Source: Pseudomaricurvus albidus
Lineage (GTDB): Bacteria; Pseudomonadota; Gammaproteobacteria; Pseudomonadales; Cellvibrionaceae
Direction of reading: 5' to 3'
DNA: 64,000 bases
Assembly: GCF_018863235.1 (NCBI RefSeq)
Contig: NZ_JAHKRS010000010.1
Span: forward strand, 1 to 64,000
Made by a program: the position numbers and the translations under genes
Shown: positions 7,654-16,710 of the stretch, in pieces
How positions within the stretch are numbered: the stretch's first letter is position 1
Layout: the number at the start of each line of letters is the position of its first letter
Notes under the pieces: model-generated
Told to the model about the DNA's origin: nothing
The model's database searches: none
What the model saw: only the letters and a program-made list of their open reading frames with translations

Positions 7654-8577
7654 TCACTTTTCGTAAACAGCAAAGGCTTCCTCTACCACCATGCTGTGCC
7701 GCATAGCCAGTGCTTTCCGGTCATTGTCATACCCGCCGCCAATCACCGTGGCAACCGGCAGTCCCTTTTCATGACATATCTCCAGAATGGTTCGTTCTCT
7801 TTGGCGTATTCCGTCGAGGCTGATATTGAGCAACCCTAAAGGGTCTCCCTCGTAAACATCCACGCCCGCATCGTAAAAAACCAAAGCTGGTTTGGCTTTA
7901 TCAATAGCTGTCAGAAAGGCCTGTTTTACAATTTCCAGATAGGTGTCGTCTTCCGTTCCTTTGGGTACTTCTACATCCATATCGCTGGTGGCTTTGCGGG
8001 CTGGAAAGTTCTTGTCGCAATGAACTGAGCAGGTAAAAACCCGGGACTCATGTTTCAGAATGTTTGCCGTTCCATCACCCTGATGGACATCGCAGTCAAA
8101 AATCAGGATGGAAGGGCGGGCCAGCTGTGACTGACGCTGTGAATGAAGGATTCCAAGAGAGGCCACTGCCAGATCATTCAGAATACAGAAGCCTGAGGCT
8201 TCAGTTCTGTGGGCGTGATGCGTGCCTCCGGCAAGGTGACAGGCGATGCCATGTTGTAACGCCAGGCTGGCTGTGAGCAGGGTGCCGTTAGGCGCAATCA
8301 GTGTTCGCCGCATGAGCGCAGGTGACCACGGCAAACCCATACGGCGAATCTCTTGTGGGCTCTGTTTATTGTGAATAAACCGATCCAGATAATCAGGGCA
8401 ATGTGCCAGTTCCAGCAAGGATTGTCGGGCCCGGCCAGGGCGGAAGGTATTTTGCTCGGTGGCAAGTCCGCTTTCCTGCAGGCGCTGATGCAGGAGTCGG
8501 AATTTCGCCATGGGGAAGCGGTGCTTATGCGGGAAATCAAAGCTGTATTCAGGGTGATAGACCAGAGGCAGCGTCAT
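7654..8577 (-). CDS. Histone-deacetylase-superfamily (AcuC-like) hydrolase
   Basis: 307 residues covering one complete class I-type deacetylase fold. The Zn and catalytic motifs are present: GGTHHAHRTEASGFC with the His pair (120-121), FDCDVHQGDGT with Asp161/Asp163/His165, and YDAGVDVYEGDPLG with the third zinc Asp. The C-terminal GGGYDN loop is also kept. Bacterial members remove acetyl groups from small amines or from acetyl-lysine; the actual substrate cannot be read from sequence. It starts 6 bases after the stop of the mutarotase gene on the same strand, so the two are very likely co-transcribed. Confidence 0.9.
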   Translation of the reverse strand: MTLPLVYHPEYSFDFPHKHRFPMAKFRLLHQRLQESGLATEQNTFRPGRARQSLLELAHCPDYLDRFIHNKQSPQEIRRMGLPWSPALMRRTLIAPNGTLLTASLALQHGIACHLAGGTHHAHRTEASGFCILNDLAVASLGILHSQRQSQLARPSILIFDCDVHQGDGTANILKHESRVFTCSVHCDKNFPARKATSDMDVEVPKGTEDDTYLEIVKQAFLTAIDKAKPALVFYDAGVDVYEGDPLGLLNISLDGIRQRERTILEICHEKGLPVATVIGGGYDNDRKALAMRHSMVVEEAFAVYEK

Positions 8578-8583
8578 CTGCAG

Positions 8584-9591
8584 TTATTTTCCTGTTTTGG
8601 CTTTGATTCGGATACTGGCAGTGTGCTCTTCGCCAGGTGCCAGCTGCAATGTGTTATCGGCGGTATTACCCCTCTCTACGCACACAAAGCCTGTGTAATG
8701 TTCTGCGCCAATATCGGCCATGTTTGTCGCCAGCTCTTTACCTGGATTCCAAACAATGGCGCTGTGGCAGTTGTCCGCTTCGACGGTGAGTTGATGTCCT
8801 TCGCAAGACAATTGCTGTGTTGATGGAACCGAGACATACACCCGATCCACCTCGCCGGTAAAAAAAAGATTACCCAACTGAAGTTTGCGGCGCTTATGAG
8901 TGGGGTAGCTTTCAGAGTCTTCCAGATCTGTATTGTCCAGATATTCACATTGATCCAGCCCGGTTACCTCTGCAGAGGCTACATTGGCTACTGGATGATA
9001 GCTGTGCAGGGCCCAGCTCAGAGGGAAACTGTCGCGGCCGGTATTGTTAACCCTAAGCTGAATATCAATCGTATCGCTCAGTGTCATGATCAGTTGAGCC
9101 GTGAAACTGCCTTCGAAAAGAAGAGGTTTCTGATCAAGAGATGAAGACGGATAGTCCAGTTCCCAGGTGAGCTGTGTGCAACCAGAATGGATGGCTTTGG
9201 CGTCAATCAGAGACCAGAGCCGATTTCTGGCAAACCCATGCTGGGGTTTGGCAGCGTCGGATGCGTGCGGGCCAAACCATGGCAGACAAAGTGGAATCCC
9301 GCCCCTGATGGCCTTTCCGTTCTTGAAAATTGCTGTTGGGCTCAGCCAGAGAAGATCTGTGGCTGGCAGCCCCCTGGCAGACAGAGAGCTGAAGGTGAGC
9401 AGTTGTGCCCCTTGAAACGCGATGGAGGCAATGCACTGATCGTTTTTGACCACAAGTAAAGGCAGGGCGTCTTCATTTTGACGATCAGGATACAATGCTT
9501 GACTGTTACTCAGTCTTACGTGGGCGCACTCCGACAAGATGGGGTTGATTTTATCCAGGTAGTTGTCGGTAAAGTGTGTGATAGAAGACAT
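8584..9591 (-). CDS. yeaD: D-hexose-6-phosphate mutarotase (YeaD-like aldose 1-epimerase)
   Basis: 335 residues, somewhat longer than the ~300 usual for YeaD. It interconverts alpha and beta anomers of hexose 6-phosphates in the cytosol. The GGIPLCLPWFGPH and PQHGFARNRLWSL blocks are diagnostic for this branch of the galactose-mutarotase fold, and LSWALHSYHPVANVASAEVTG holds the second conserved histidine. The N-terminal ~25 residues are extra. It is the promoter-proximal gene of a pair with the deacetylase-like gene. No phosphotransferase or other sugar genes lie nearby to indicate a specific sugar. Confidence 0.88.
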   Translation of the reverse strand: MSSITHFTDNYLDKINPILSECAHVRLSNSQALYPDRQNEDALPLLVVKNDQCIASIAFQGAQLLTFSSLSARGLPATDLLWLSPTAIFKNGKAIRGGIPLCLPWFGPHASDAAKPQHGFARNRLWSLIDAKAIHSGCTQLTWELDYPSSSLDQKPLLFEGSFTAQLIMTLSDTIDIQLRVNNTGRDSFPLSWALHSYHPVANVASAEVTGLDQCEYLDNTDLEDSESYPTHKRRKLQLGNLFFTGEVDRVYVSVPSTQQLSCEGHQLTVEADNCHSAIVWNPGKELATNMADIGAEHYTGFVCVERGNTADNTLQLAPGEEHTASIRIKAKTGK

Positions 9592-9687
9592 AGCCTTTCC
9601 TTGCGTTAGGTCGGGCTATGTTAATGGCTATGTGGACTCAATTGAAGGTGTAGCTTGGTATCTTTGACCGAGAGTGACAAGTAAGCC

Positions 9688-10203
9688 TTAATCGCGGTTA
9701 AACACATCCGGCTCTACATCGGGTCTGGGTTCCGTGTAGTTGAGCCTAAGCATGAAGTCTTCCTGTTTGCCGAGATAGATAACAATGCCACTTCGCCCCT
9801 CATCAAGGTTGTTAACCACTTCAAACTTTTGCTTTTGCAGTAAAGTAGACTCTTTTTTGGGCTTTTTGTCCGGACGCCCCATCACGATCACTTCTTCGAT
9901 ATCTGAGTTTGCTCCATCGGGCAGGGAAACGTGGATTTTTACCGTTTTTCCATCTTCCATTTGCTCGACAGACTCGATTCGGGCCCCCGTTTTACCTTCC
10001 TGATGACCAACGGTTGGCTGAAGAACATCTGTTTCCAGTGAGGGTTTGGGTTTTACGGTGGTTGTGGTTATTTTCTGCTCATCAGCTTGCGCCTGGCTGA
10101 ACACCAGGGCGAATACAAAGCAAATCAATGAAAGCACTGATACCCGGCGATTACGCAGAAAACCGGAGAGGGGAAACGGGAATGTGAAAAGGGTTCTGGT
10201 CAT
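9688..10203 (-). CDS. Exported protein of unknown function
   Basis: 171 residues that I do not recognise. The N terminus (basic RNRR, then VLSLICFVFALVFSQAQA) is a clear signal peptide with cleavage expected after AQA at about residue 41. The mature protein is hydrophilic and charged, with a Lys/Pro/Thr segment, then alternating short strand-like stretches (KTVKIHVSLPDG, EEVIVMG, SGIVIYLG) ending in a proline-rich tail. No cysteine, lipobox or membrane helix follows the signal peptide, so a soluble periplasmic location is likely. It has its own intergenic regions on both sides and no obvious functional neighbour. Confidence 0.7.
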   Translation of the reverse strand: MTRTLFTFPFPLSGFLRNRRVSVLSLICFVFALVFSQAQADEQKITTTTVKPKPSLETDVLQPTVGHQEGKTGARIESVEQMEDGKTVKIHVSLPDGANSDIEEVIVMGRPDKKPKKESTLLQKQKFEVVNNLDEGRSGIVIYLGKQEDFMLRLNYTEPRPDVEPDVFNRD

Positions 10204-10446
10204 GACTGAACTGTAAGCCTCTATCGCTTGAAATAGGTCACCGCCAATATAAGAAACACAGTTGCAGCGACTACTTCAACAATAGTACATCCATGGGCTA
10301 ATCCCAAATTCATCTCATAAGTACCGACGCTAAGCATGCATTGGTTTAGAGGTAATCGTTCTAAATTGGTGTTCGGTCAGTTGGTTACACTCTAGGTATG
10401 CAGCGCCCATTTGATCGCTGCTTATGCATCCAGACAGGAGCGGAAT

Positions 10447-10785
10447 ATGTTAAGCATGACATTTCGGTTTACAACAGAGTGTGAACTGACCCTCGAAGGC
10501 AACAGTTATGAAGAAATTTATCTGCAATTTAAAGATTTTCAGCATGGAGTCCCCGGTGTTCAGGAACGTGGAGTCCTAAAAGCCTATCCTCCTGAAACGG
10601 ATCAGATTTTCTTTCAGTTGGATAATAATGGCAGTTTGCAGGAAATTCCGTACTTTAAAGGCAGTTTTCAAGAGGATATTGCCGAGCGTTGCCAGGCTAA
10701 GGCGTTGCAGGCTGAACCGGCCAGCGTCCCGCTTATCACACTCCCCAAACAGGTTACTGACCGGATTCCGGACGTATACTGGTAA
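10447..10785 (+). CDS. Small conserved-looking cytosolic protein, function unknown
   Basis: 112 residues from ATG 10447. AGGAG at 10436-10440, six bases before, decides this start over the in-frame upstream codon at 10411. The protein is acidic and has no signal peptide or membrane segment. An N-terminal alpha/beta region (MTFRFTTECELTLEGNSYEEIYLQFKDF) is followed by FFQLDNNGSLQEIPYFKGSFQEDIAERC and a short proline-containing tail. I recognise no family. The clean ribosome site and codon use like its neighbours argue that it is real. Confidence 0.65.
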   Translation: MLSMTFRFTTECELTLEGNSYEEIYLQFKDFQHGVPGVQERGVLKAYPPETDQIFFQLDNNGSLQEIPYFKGSFQEDIAERCQAKALQAEPASVPLITLPKQVTDRIPDVYW

Positions 10786-11025
10786 GTTTTACCATCAGTT
10801 GGGCAACGGAGTTCTGGCAGCACTGCCTGTTCATAATCAAATAGATTAAAGGCCCGCAGGCAACACATTGCTTCATGTCGACATCAGGGAAGGTGTCGAA
10901 TCGGCAATTTTTTTGGGATTCTGTTTCTGTGGGGTGGCGTGTTATTCTGACGGGCTGTATTCAAATGTAATTGTGTCAGTACTGTGGTTATCAGTTCCTG
11001 GCGCTATGGAACCGGCCCCACATCT

Positions 11026-12822
11026 ATGCGTAGTATGAGAACCGACGTCGCCATCGGCGATGTAAGTTGGACAACCCTCAAATCCCTGATTCCTTTTCTC
11101 ACTGAGTTCAAACAGCGCATGGCGGCAGCTCTGTTATGCCTGGTTCTGGCTAAAGTGGCCAGTGTCGGACTGCCATTTATCTTGAAGCATATCGTCGATG
11201 ATCTGGACCATATTTCCGAGCTGGGGACAGTAGTGGCCATCCCTCTGGGGTTGCTGCTGGCTTATGGACTGGTTCGTTTTTCCAATGTCTTGTTTGGTGA
11301 GTTAAGGGATACCCTGTTTGGACGGGTCACCGAGCGTGCCATGCGCCGGATTGGGCTAAAAGTGTTCAACCACCTCCATTCACTGGATCTGGACTTTCAT
11401 CTCAATCGCCGCACTGGAGGTTTGTCCCGTGATATTGAGCGAGGTACAAACGGAATAGCCTTCCTGCTTCGTTTTATGGTGTTCAATATTGTCCCCACAC
11501 TTCTGGAAATCGGGATGGTGATTGGATTATTACTCTGGAATTATCAGGTGTGGTATGCCGTCATCGTAGGGGTGGCAGTGGTGTGCTATGTGGCCTATTC
11601 GATAATGGCCACCGAGTGGCGTACCCGTTTTGTAAGGGAGGCCAATCAGGCAGAGTCCCAAACCAGTACTCGCGCCATCGACAGTTTGCTGAACTATGAA
11701 ACTGTCAAGTACTTTACTAACGAAGAGTACGAGGCCAGACATTACGATTCTGAGTTGGCTGATTGGGAGCAGGCGCGTCGCAAGAATCGCCTGTCTCTAT
11801 TTGCCTTAAACGGCGGTCAGGCTTTTGTTATTGCTGCAGCCATGACTTCGGCAATGGTTCTGGCTGCCAGAGACGTCTCTCTGGGGGCTATGACTCTTGG
11901 CGATTTTGTCCTGATCAACGCGTTTATGATGCAAATTTTTATGCCTTTAAACTTTCTGGGGTTTGTCTACCGGGAAATGAAGGGATCAATGGCAAACATC
12001 GAGAATATGTTTCGCTTGATGGATGTTGCTCCCAAGGTGACGGACCGCCCGCAAGCAGTTGGGCTTGAAGTCATTGGTGGGGAGGTGGAGTTCAAGGATG
12101 TCTCTTTTCGTTATCACAATGAACGCCCCATACTCACTGGAGTGAGTTTCAAAATCCCGGCCAAAAGCAAAGTGGCGGTTGTCGGTAGTAGCGGGGCGGG
12201 CAAATCCACTTTGGCAAAAATACTGTTTCGTTTTTATGACGTGGAAAGAGGGGCGGTTTTGATCGATGGTCAGGATATACGGTCTGTCACCCAGAAATCC
12301 CTGCGTCAGGCGATAGGTGTTGTACCACAGGATACCGTTTTATTTAATGTTTCGATTTTTGAAAATGTGCGTTACGGCAAGGTTGATGCTTCAGATGTCG
12401 AGGTGTGGGAAGCGATCCGCATGGCTCATCTGGAAGAGTTTGTAAAGCAATTGCCAAATGGCGCTGACACCATTGTGGGTGAGAGAGGGCTGAAATTGTC
12501 TGGAGGCGAAAAACAGCGGGTAGCGATTGCAAGAACCCTCTTGAAGAGACCTCCAATCATGGTGTTTGATGAGGCCACTTCGTCACTGGACAGCCGTTCA
12601 GAGCGGATCATTTTACAGGCTATCGCAGAAATCTCTCGCCAGCAGACCAGTCTGGTGATTGCTCACCGCTTGTCGACGATTGTGGATGCAGACAATATTG
12701 TGGTGCTCGATCAGGGGCGGGTGGTAGAGCAGGGCCGTCATGAAGAGTTGCTGCGACATAATGGCCATTATGCTCGATTGTGGCGGATTCAACAGGAAGA
12801 ACCCGCAGAGGAAATGTTGTGA
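11026..12822 (+). CDS. Atm1/ABCB7-type ABC exporter (fused permease and ATPase)
   Basis: About 598 residues from ATG 11026; an in-frame GTG at 10984 would add 14, and neither has a strong ribosome site. The N-terminal half is a six-helix exporter domain containing HSLDLDFHLNRRTGGLSRDIERGTNGI, typical of the Atm1/HMT1 family that exports glutathione-linked sulfur or metal conjugates. The C-terminal ATPase has Walker A GSSGAGKST (near residue 390), signature LSGGEKQR, Walker B IMVFDEATSSLD and the switch histidine in AHRLSTI. It is a half-transporter expected to form a homodimer in the inner membrane. Neighbouring genes do not suggest a substrate. An MsbA-type lipid flippase is the main alternative, but the sequence resembles Atm1 more. 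Confidence 0.88.
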   Translation: MRSMRTDVAIGDVSWTTLKSLIPFLTEFKQRMAAALLCLVLAKVASVGLPFILKHIVDDLDHISELGTVVAIPLGLLLAYGLVRFSNVLFGELRDTLFGRVTERAMRRIGLKVFNHLHSLDLDFHLNRRTGGLSRDIERGTNGIAFLLRFMVFNIVPTLLEIGMVIGLLLWNYQVWYAVIVGVAVVCYVAYSIMATEWRTRFVREANQAESQTSTRAIDSLLNYETVKYFTNEEYEARHYDSELADWEQARRKNRLSLFALNGGQAFVIAAAMTSAMVLAARDVSLGAMTLGDFVLINAFMMQIFMPLNFLGFVYREMKGSMANIENMFRLMDVAPKVTDRPQAVGLEVIGGEVEFKDVSFRYHNERPILTGVSFKIPAKSKVAVVGSSGAGKSTLAKILFRFYDVERGAVLIDGQDIRSVTQKSLRQAIGVVPQDTVLFNVSIFENVRYGKVDASDVEVWEAIRMAHLEEFVKQLPNGADTIVGERGLKLSGGEKQRVAIARTLLKRPPIMVFDEATSSLDSRSERIILQAIAEISRQQTSLVIAHRLSTIVDADNIVVLDQGRVVEQGRHEELLRHNGHYARLWRIQQEEPAEEML

Positions 12823-12830
12823 CTCAGGAG

Positions 12831-15620
12831 TTATTCCACAGTTTCAATATCAAACAGAATTTCCAGGTCATGTTCGTCAACCCATTCGCGTAGCCGCTGG
12901 ATGGCTTTCAGGACCTGATTTAGCTCAGCATTGAGTGAATCATACTCGCCTTTGATTAAGAGGTTGTCCAGGGTTGCGCAGGCTTTTCTGAGTTCAGGGA
13001 CACCGCAATAACAACAGCCTCCATACAGTCTGTGTACTCTTTCCTGGAGCTCATTCCAGTTTTCCTGCTGGTATAACTCAGTTATGGCCTCACTGTCTTC
13101 TGGCAGGCCCTCAGCAAGTTTGCTCAGCATGTCCCGGGCGAGATCATTTTTACCATTGCACAGGTGTAAGGCTTCCTGCAGGTTCATGATCGAGCTTTGG
13201 GGGATGTGGTTTTTAGAAACCAGGTTGGCAATGTCGTAATTGGCATCCGAAGAAGAACCCGGAGTGATATGCAGCCAGTGCTTGAGTGCATGGATAAGCT
13301 GATCTTCACTCACAGGTTTGCTAATGCAGTCATCCATTCCTGCTTCGAGAATCTTGGTCTTTTGCTCGTTGATATTGTGTGCGGTCAGAGCAATGATCGG
13401 AACATGCTGGCTTGAGTGTTCCTTGTCGCGAATGCGGCGAGTGGTTTCCATGCCATCCATTCCGGGCATTTGAACATCCATAAAAACCAGATTAACCGCA
13501 TGATTATCAATAATTTCGATAGCTTCCCTGCCATTTGTGGCTTCATGTACAGACACCCCTAGGCTGCTTAAAAACGTACTGACTAACTGCAGGTTTGCCG
13601 GGTTGTCATCTACGACCAGAACCGATGCGGATGTGTGACGAGCCGGTTTGGTATCAATGTTTGTTGGGGTGGTTTTGAGTGTATCGCAAAGCACTTGGTA
13701 AAGGTGCTCGTAAGACAGCGGGAGAAATAATAGATCAGCGCCGGTATTCTGGAGGGTGTCGTCGTACGCCATAGGGCTATCAGGCAAAACGGCAAGAATG
13801 GTTGGAGGCACTTTGCTGTTTTTATTGAGCAGGTTCAGGTCACCGGATGTGACACTGCCTTCGCGAGCCATAACAAAGACAAAGTCAGCAGGGCTATCGC
13901 CAATCTCGACATTCTGACTGCTGTCGTTCAGGGCACAGTAATAGTTCCTGAGGGCGTCGGTTGACTCAAAACTGCGGCTTTCAACCCCCCAGAGTGAGAA
14001 GTATTCTTCAAGCTGTTGTTCTATCCGGGGGTTGTCGACATGGATAAACGCACGCTTGCCCTTGAGTTCGGTTTGGCGAGAGGCAATTAGCGTCTGTTGT
14101 TTCGAAAGTGGCAGGGTAAACCAAACAATCGTACCTTCCGCAGGTCTGCTGTCTATGCGGATAGTGCCGCCCATTTTTTCAACCAGTCCCTTGGCAATGG
14201 CAAGGCCAAGGCCTGTTCCGCCACGTGCACGGCTGTCTGAGGCGTCCGCCTGCTTAAAGGGTTCGAAGAGAAGTTCCCGCTGATTGGGGTCAATGCCGAT
14301 GCCGGAATCCTTGACGCTGATTTTAATCCGGGCAGTTTGTTCTGAGTCTTCTATTAAATGTGAATGAACAACAATGTCGCCACTGTCTGAAAACTTGATG
14401 GCATTACTGACAAGATTGATCAGGATCTGTTTAATGCGCAGCGCGTCTCCCAGCAGATGTTGGGGCACGTCTTTATCGCTGGTGGCAATCAGGTACAGCT
14501 GTTTTTCGCTGGCGCCAGGGGCAAGGATCTGTAATGTCTCTTCAATGACTTGTCGTAAGGTGAAAGGGGTGTAATCCAGAGACAGTTCGTCTTCTTCCAG
14601 TCTGGAAAAATCGAGGATGTCGTTAATGATCGTCAAAAGTCCCTGCGATGAATGGGCAATGGTACGCAGATACTCTCGTTGCTGTGTTGTTAGCGGACTT
14701 TTCAGCAGCAGGTTGGTGAAGCCCAGAATACCGTTGATTGGAGTGCGAATTTCATGGGTGGTGTTGGCCAGAAATTCGGATTTTGCACGGTTGGCGGCTA
14801 CCGCATTCTTGCGGGCAATATCGAGTTCAATGCTCTGTATCTCTACAGTTTCCAGGGTTTCTTGCAAATCTGAAGTGGCCTGGTCCACCTGTTGACGGAT
14901 GTTACTCTGGGTCTGTTGCAGTGACTTGCCGAGTTCATTGATTCCGTTGGCCAGGTTCTGCAGTTCAATACAGCCGGAAACCAGCGTGCGACTTTCATAC
15001 TTTTGTCGATTGAAGTCCTGTAGCGCTCGCTGGGCGTTATGCAGCGGTATTTCAATTTCACGAGTCAGTCTCCAGGAGAGAATCATGAGAACGATGGAGG
15101 TGGCCAGAATGCCAAATAGTATGATTGCGGCGTTTTTGTAGTGCCGAATATTGAGGTTACTTTTGTTCAACGACACAACCAGCCAGCCCAGCTGGATAAC
15201 CTGGTTCGCGTTCTTGTAGTCGAGTACCGGTACGCTGTAAAAGTAGGTTTCACCATGACGCCAGTGATGTGGCTTGTCGGTCAGGTTGGGAAAAATATCT
15301 TTATCAGGACGTTTACCCAGTTGGATAGTTGGCTGCCCCTGGGGATCGAACAGATAAACGCCACGCACATTGGGCATTTCCAACAGGTCGCCAAAGGTTT
15401 CGGTGATATGCTGGGTGTTATTGGTGGAAATTGAGTGCTGTGTGAGGCTCTCCAGCCAGCGGATAGCCATCTCAGTTCGTTTGTGGCTGAGGTTTTCGCT
15501 GTCTTGGATTTGTAGTAATGCATAGCCAATGCCCGCGAGGGTGATGCAAATCAGTACAGGTAAAACGCTTAGCTGCTGTATCTTGAACGCTAAACTTTTG
15601 GGGGAAATGGGCAAATGCAC
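12831..15620 (-). CDS. gacS: Hybrid sensor histidine kinase GacS/BarA
   Basis: 929 residues. Order: membrane helix (about 17-36), periplasmic sensor (37-160), second helix (163-183), HAMP, coiled coil (235-280), HisKA with the phospho-His in TTHEIRTPINGILGF (His289), HATPase, a middle pseudo-receiver that lacks the acceptor Asp, a full receiver (VLVVDDNP, FMDVQMPGMDG) and a C-terminal Hpt domain with His in VHRLYGGCCYCGVPEL. This is the tripartite GacS/BarA design that phosphorylates GacA and, through RsmY/Z-type RNAs, switches secretion, biofilm and metabolism. It is divergent from cysM, and the order gacS-cysM-rlmD-relA-mazG is that of Pseudomonas. gacA and the small RNAs are not in this window. 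An unusual CC in the Hpt motif is noted. Confidence 0.93.
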   Translation of the reverse strand: MHLPISPKSLAFKIQQLSVLPVLICITLAGIGYALLQIQDSENLSHKRTEMAIRWLESLTQHSISTNNTQHITETFGDLLEMPNVRGVYLFDPQGQPTIQLGKRPDKDIFPNLTDKPHHWRHGETYFYSVPVLDYKNANQVIQLGWLVVSLNKSNLNIRHYKNAAIILFGILATSIVLMILSWRLTREIEIPLHNAQRALQDFNRQKYESRTLVSGCIELQNLANGINELGKSLQQTQSNIRQQVDQATSDLQETLETVEIQSIELDIARKNAVAANRAKSEFLANTTHEIRTPINGILGFTNLLLKSPLTTQQREYLRTIAHSSQGLLTIINDILDFSRLEEDELSLDYTPFTLRQVIEETLQILAPGASEKQLYLIATSDKDVPQHLLGDALRIKQILINLVSNAIKFSDSGDIVVHSHLIEDSEQTARIKISVKDSGIGIDPNQRELLFEPFKQADASDSRARGGTGLGLAIAKGLVEKMGGTIRIDSRPAEGTIVWFTLPLSKQQTLIASRQTELKGKRAFIHVDNPRIEQQLEEYFSLWGVESRSFESTDALRNYYCALNDSSQNVEIGDSPADFVFVMAREGSVTSGDLNLLNKNSKVPPTILAVLPDSPMAYDDTLQNTGADLLFLPLSYEHLYQVLCDTLKTTPTNIDTKPARHTSASVLVVDDNPANLQLVSTFLSSLGVSVHEATNGREAIEIIDNHAVNLVFMDVQMPGMDGMETTRRIRDKEHSSQHVPIIALTAHNINEQKTKILEAGMDDCISKPVSEDQLIHALKHWLHITPGSSSDANYDIANLVSKNHIPQSSIMNLQEALHLCNGKNDLARDMLSKLAEGLPEDSEAITELYQQENWNELQERVHRLYGGCCYCGVPELRKACATLDNLLIKGEYDSLNAELNQVLKAIQRLREWVDEHDLEILFDIETVE

Positions 15621-15820
15621 CTGAAAACTCCTGTAGGGCGATTTTTCGTCGTTTGACGGCTACCAACTGTAAATTATTACTATATTGGGCTCAGAGGGTG
15701 CTGGATCCTTTGCTTTGCCCTGAGTGCGTTTTAATTGCAGGTTCCACCATACCATATTCGGCGCTAAAATAGACCGCCGCGTCACACAGTTACCGGCCGT
15801 TTTACGGCTTGAAGGATATT

Positions 15821-16708
15821 ATGGATTACCCCACCGTCGAATCTTGCATCGGACAAACACCACTGGTGCGTTTGCAGCGCCTGCCAGGCAATACCTCCAA
15901 CACAATTTTAGTTAAGCTGGAGGGCAATAATCCGGCGGGTTCCGTCAAAGACCGTCCTGCACTGTCCATGATAGAGCGTGCTGAGCAGAGGGGGGATATT
16001 CGTCCCGGAGATACGCTGATTGAGGCTACCAGTGGCAATACTGGCATTGCGCTGGCTATGGTTGCCGCGATCAAGGGGTATCGTATGGTATTGATCATGC
16101 CGGATAACATGACCTCTGAGCGAAAAGCCGCCATGACGGCTTATGGTGCTGAGCTGATACTTGTTACTCAGAAGCAGGGTATGGAAGGTGCCCGGGATCT
16201 GGCCAAGACCATGGAAGCTGAGGGTAAAGGGAAGGTGCTTGACCAGTTTGGCAATGGTGATAACCCTCTGGCTCACTATTACTCAACCGGCCCCGAGATC
16301 TGGCAGCAAACCGGAGGTGAAATCACCCACTTTGTCAGTTCCATGGGAACAACTGGCACGATTATGGGGACTTCCCAGTATTTGAAAGAGCAGAATCCAG
16401 CCATTGAAATCATTGGCCTGCAACCCGAGGATGGCGCGAGTATTCCGGGCATTCGCCGATGGCCGAAAGAATATCTGCCCAGTATTTTTGATGAAACCCG
16501 TGTCGATCGGGTTATAAACATGGGGCAATCAGAAGCCGAAGAGACCATGAGGGCTCTGGCTCAGCGTGAAGGCATATTTTGTGGTGTATCCAGTGGTGGT
16601 GCTGTAGCCGGTGCGCTGCGTTTAAGTCAGCAGGTAGAAAACGCGGTGATTGTGGCCATTATTTGCGATCGTGGAGATCGTTATCTGTCATCCGGCTTGT
16701 ATAGCTGA
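15821..16708 (+). CDS. cysM: Cysteine synthase B (O-acetylserine sulfhydrylase)
   Basis: 295 residues. A PLP enzyme that makes cysteine from O-acetylserine and sulfide or thiosulfate. The PLP lysine lies in NNPAGSVKDRPAL (Lys43), followed by the phosphate-binding EATSGNTGIALA loop and the VSSMGTTGTIMG glycine loop. The ending (GDRYLSSGLYS) is typical of CysM. ATG 15821 is preceded by GAAGGA; an in-frame TTG at 15809 is rejected. It is transcribed away from gacS and ends two bases before rlmD, so cysM-rlmD are translationally linked. Confidence 0.95.
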   Translation: MDYPTVESCIGQTPLVRLQRLPGNTSNTILVKLEGNNPAGSVKDRPALSMIERAEQRGDIRPGDTLIEATSGNTGIALAMVAAIKGYRMVLIMPDNMTSERKAAMTAYGAELILVTQKQGMEGARDLAKTMEAEGKGKVLDQFGNGDNPLAHYYSTGPEIWQQTGGEITHFVSSMGTTGTIMGTSQYLKEQNPAIEIIGLQPEDGASIPGIRRWPKEYLPSIFDETRVDRVINMGQSEAEETMRALAQREGIFCGVSSGGAVAGALRLSQQVENAVIVAIICDRGDRYLSSGLYS

Positions 16709-16710
16709 TT

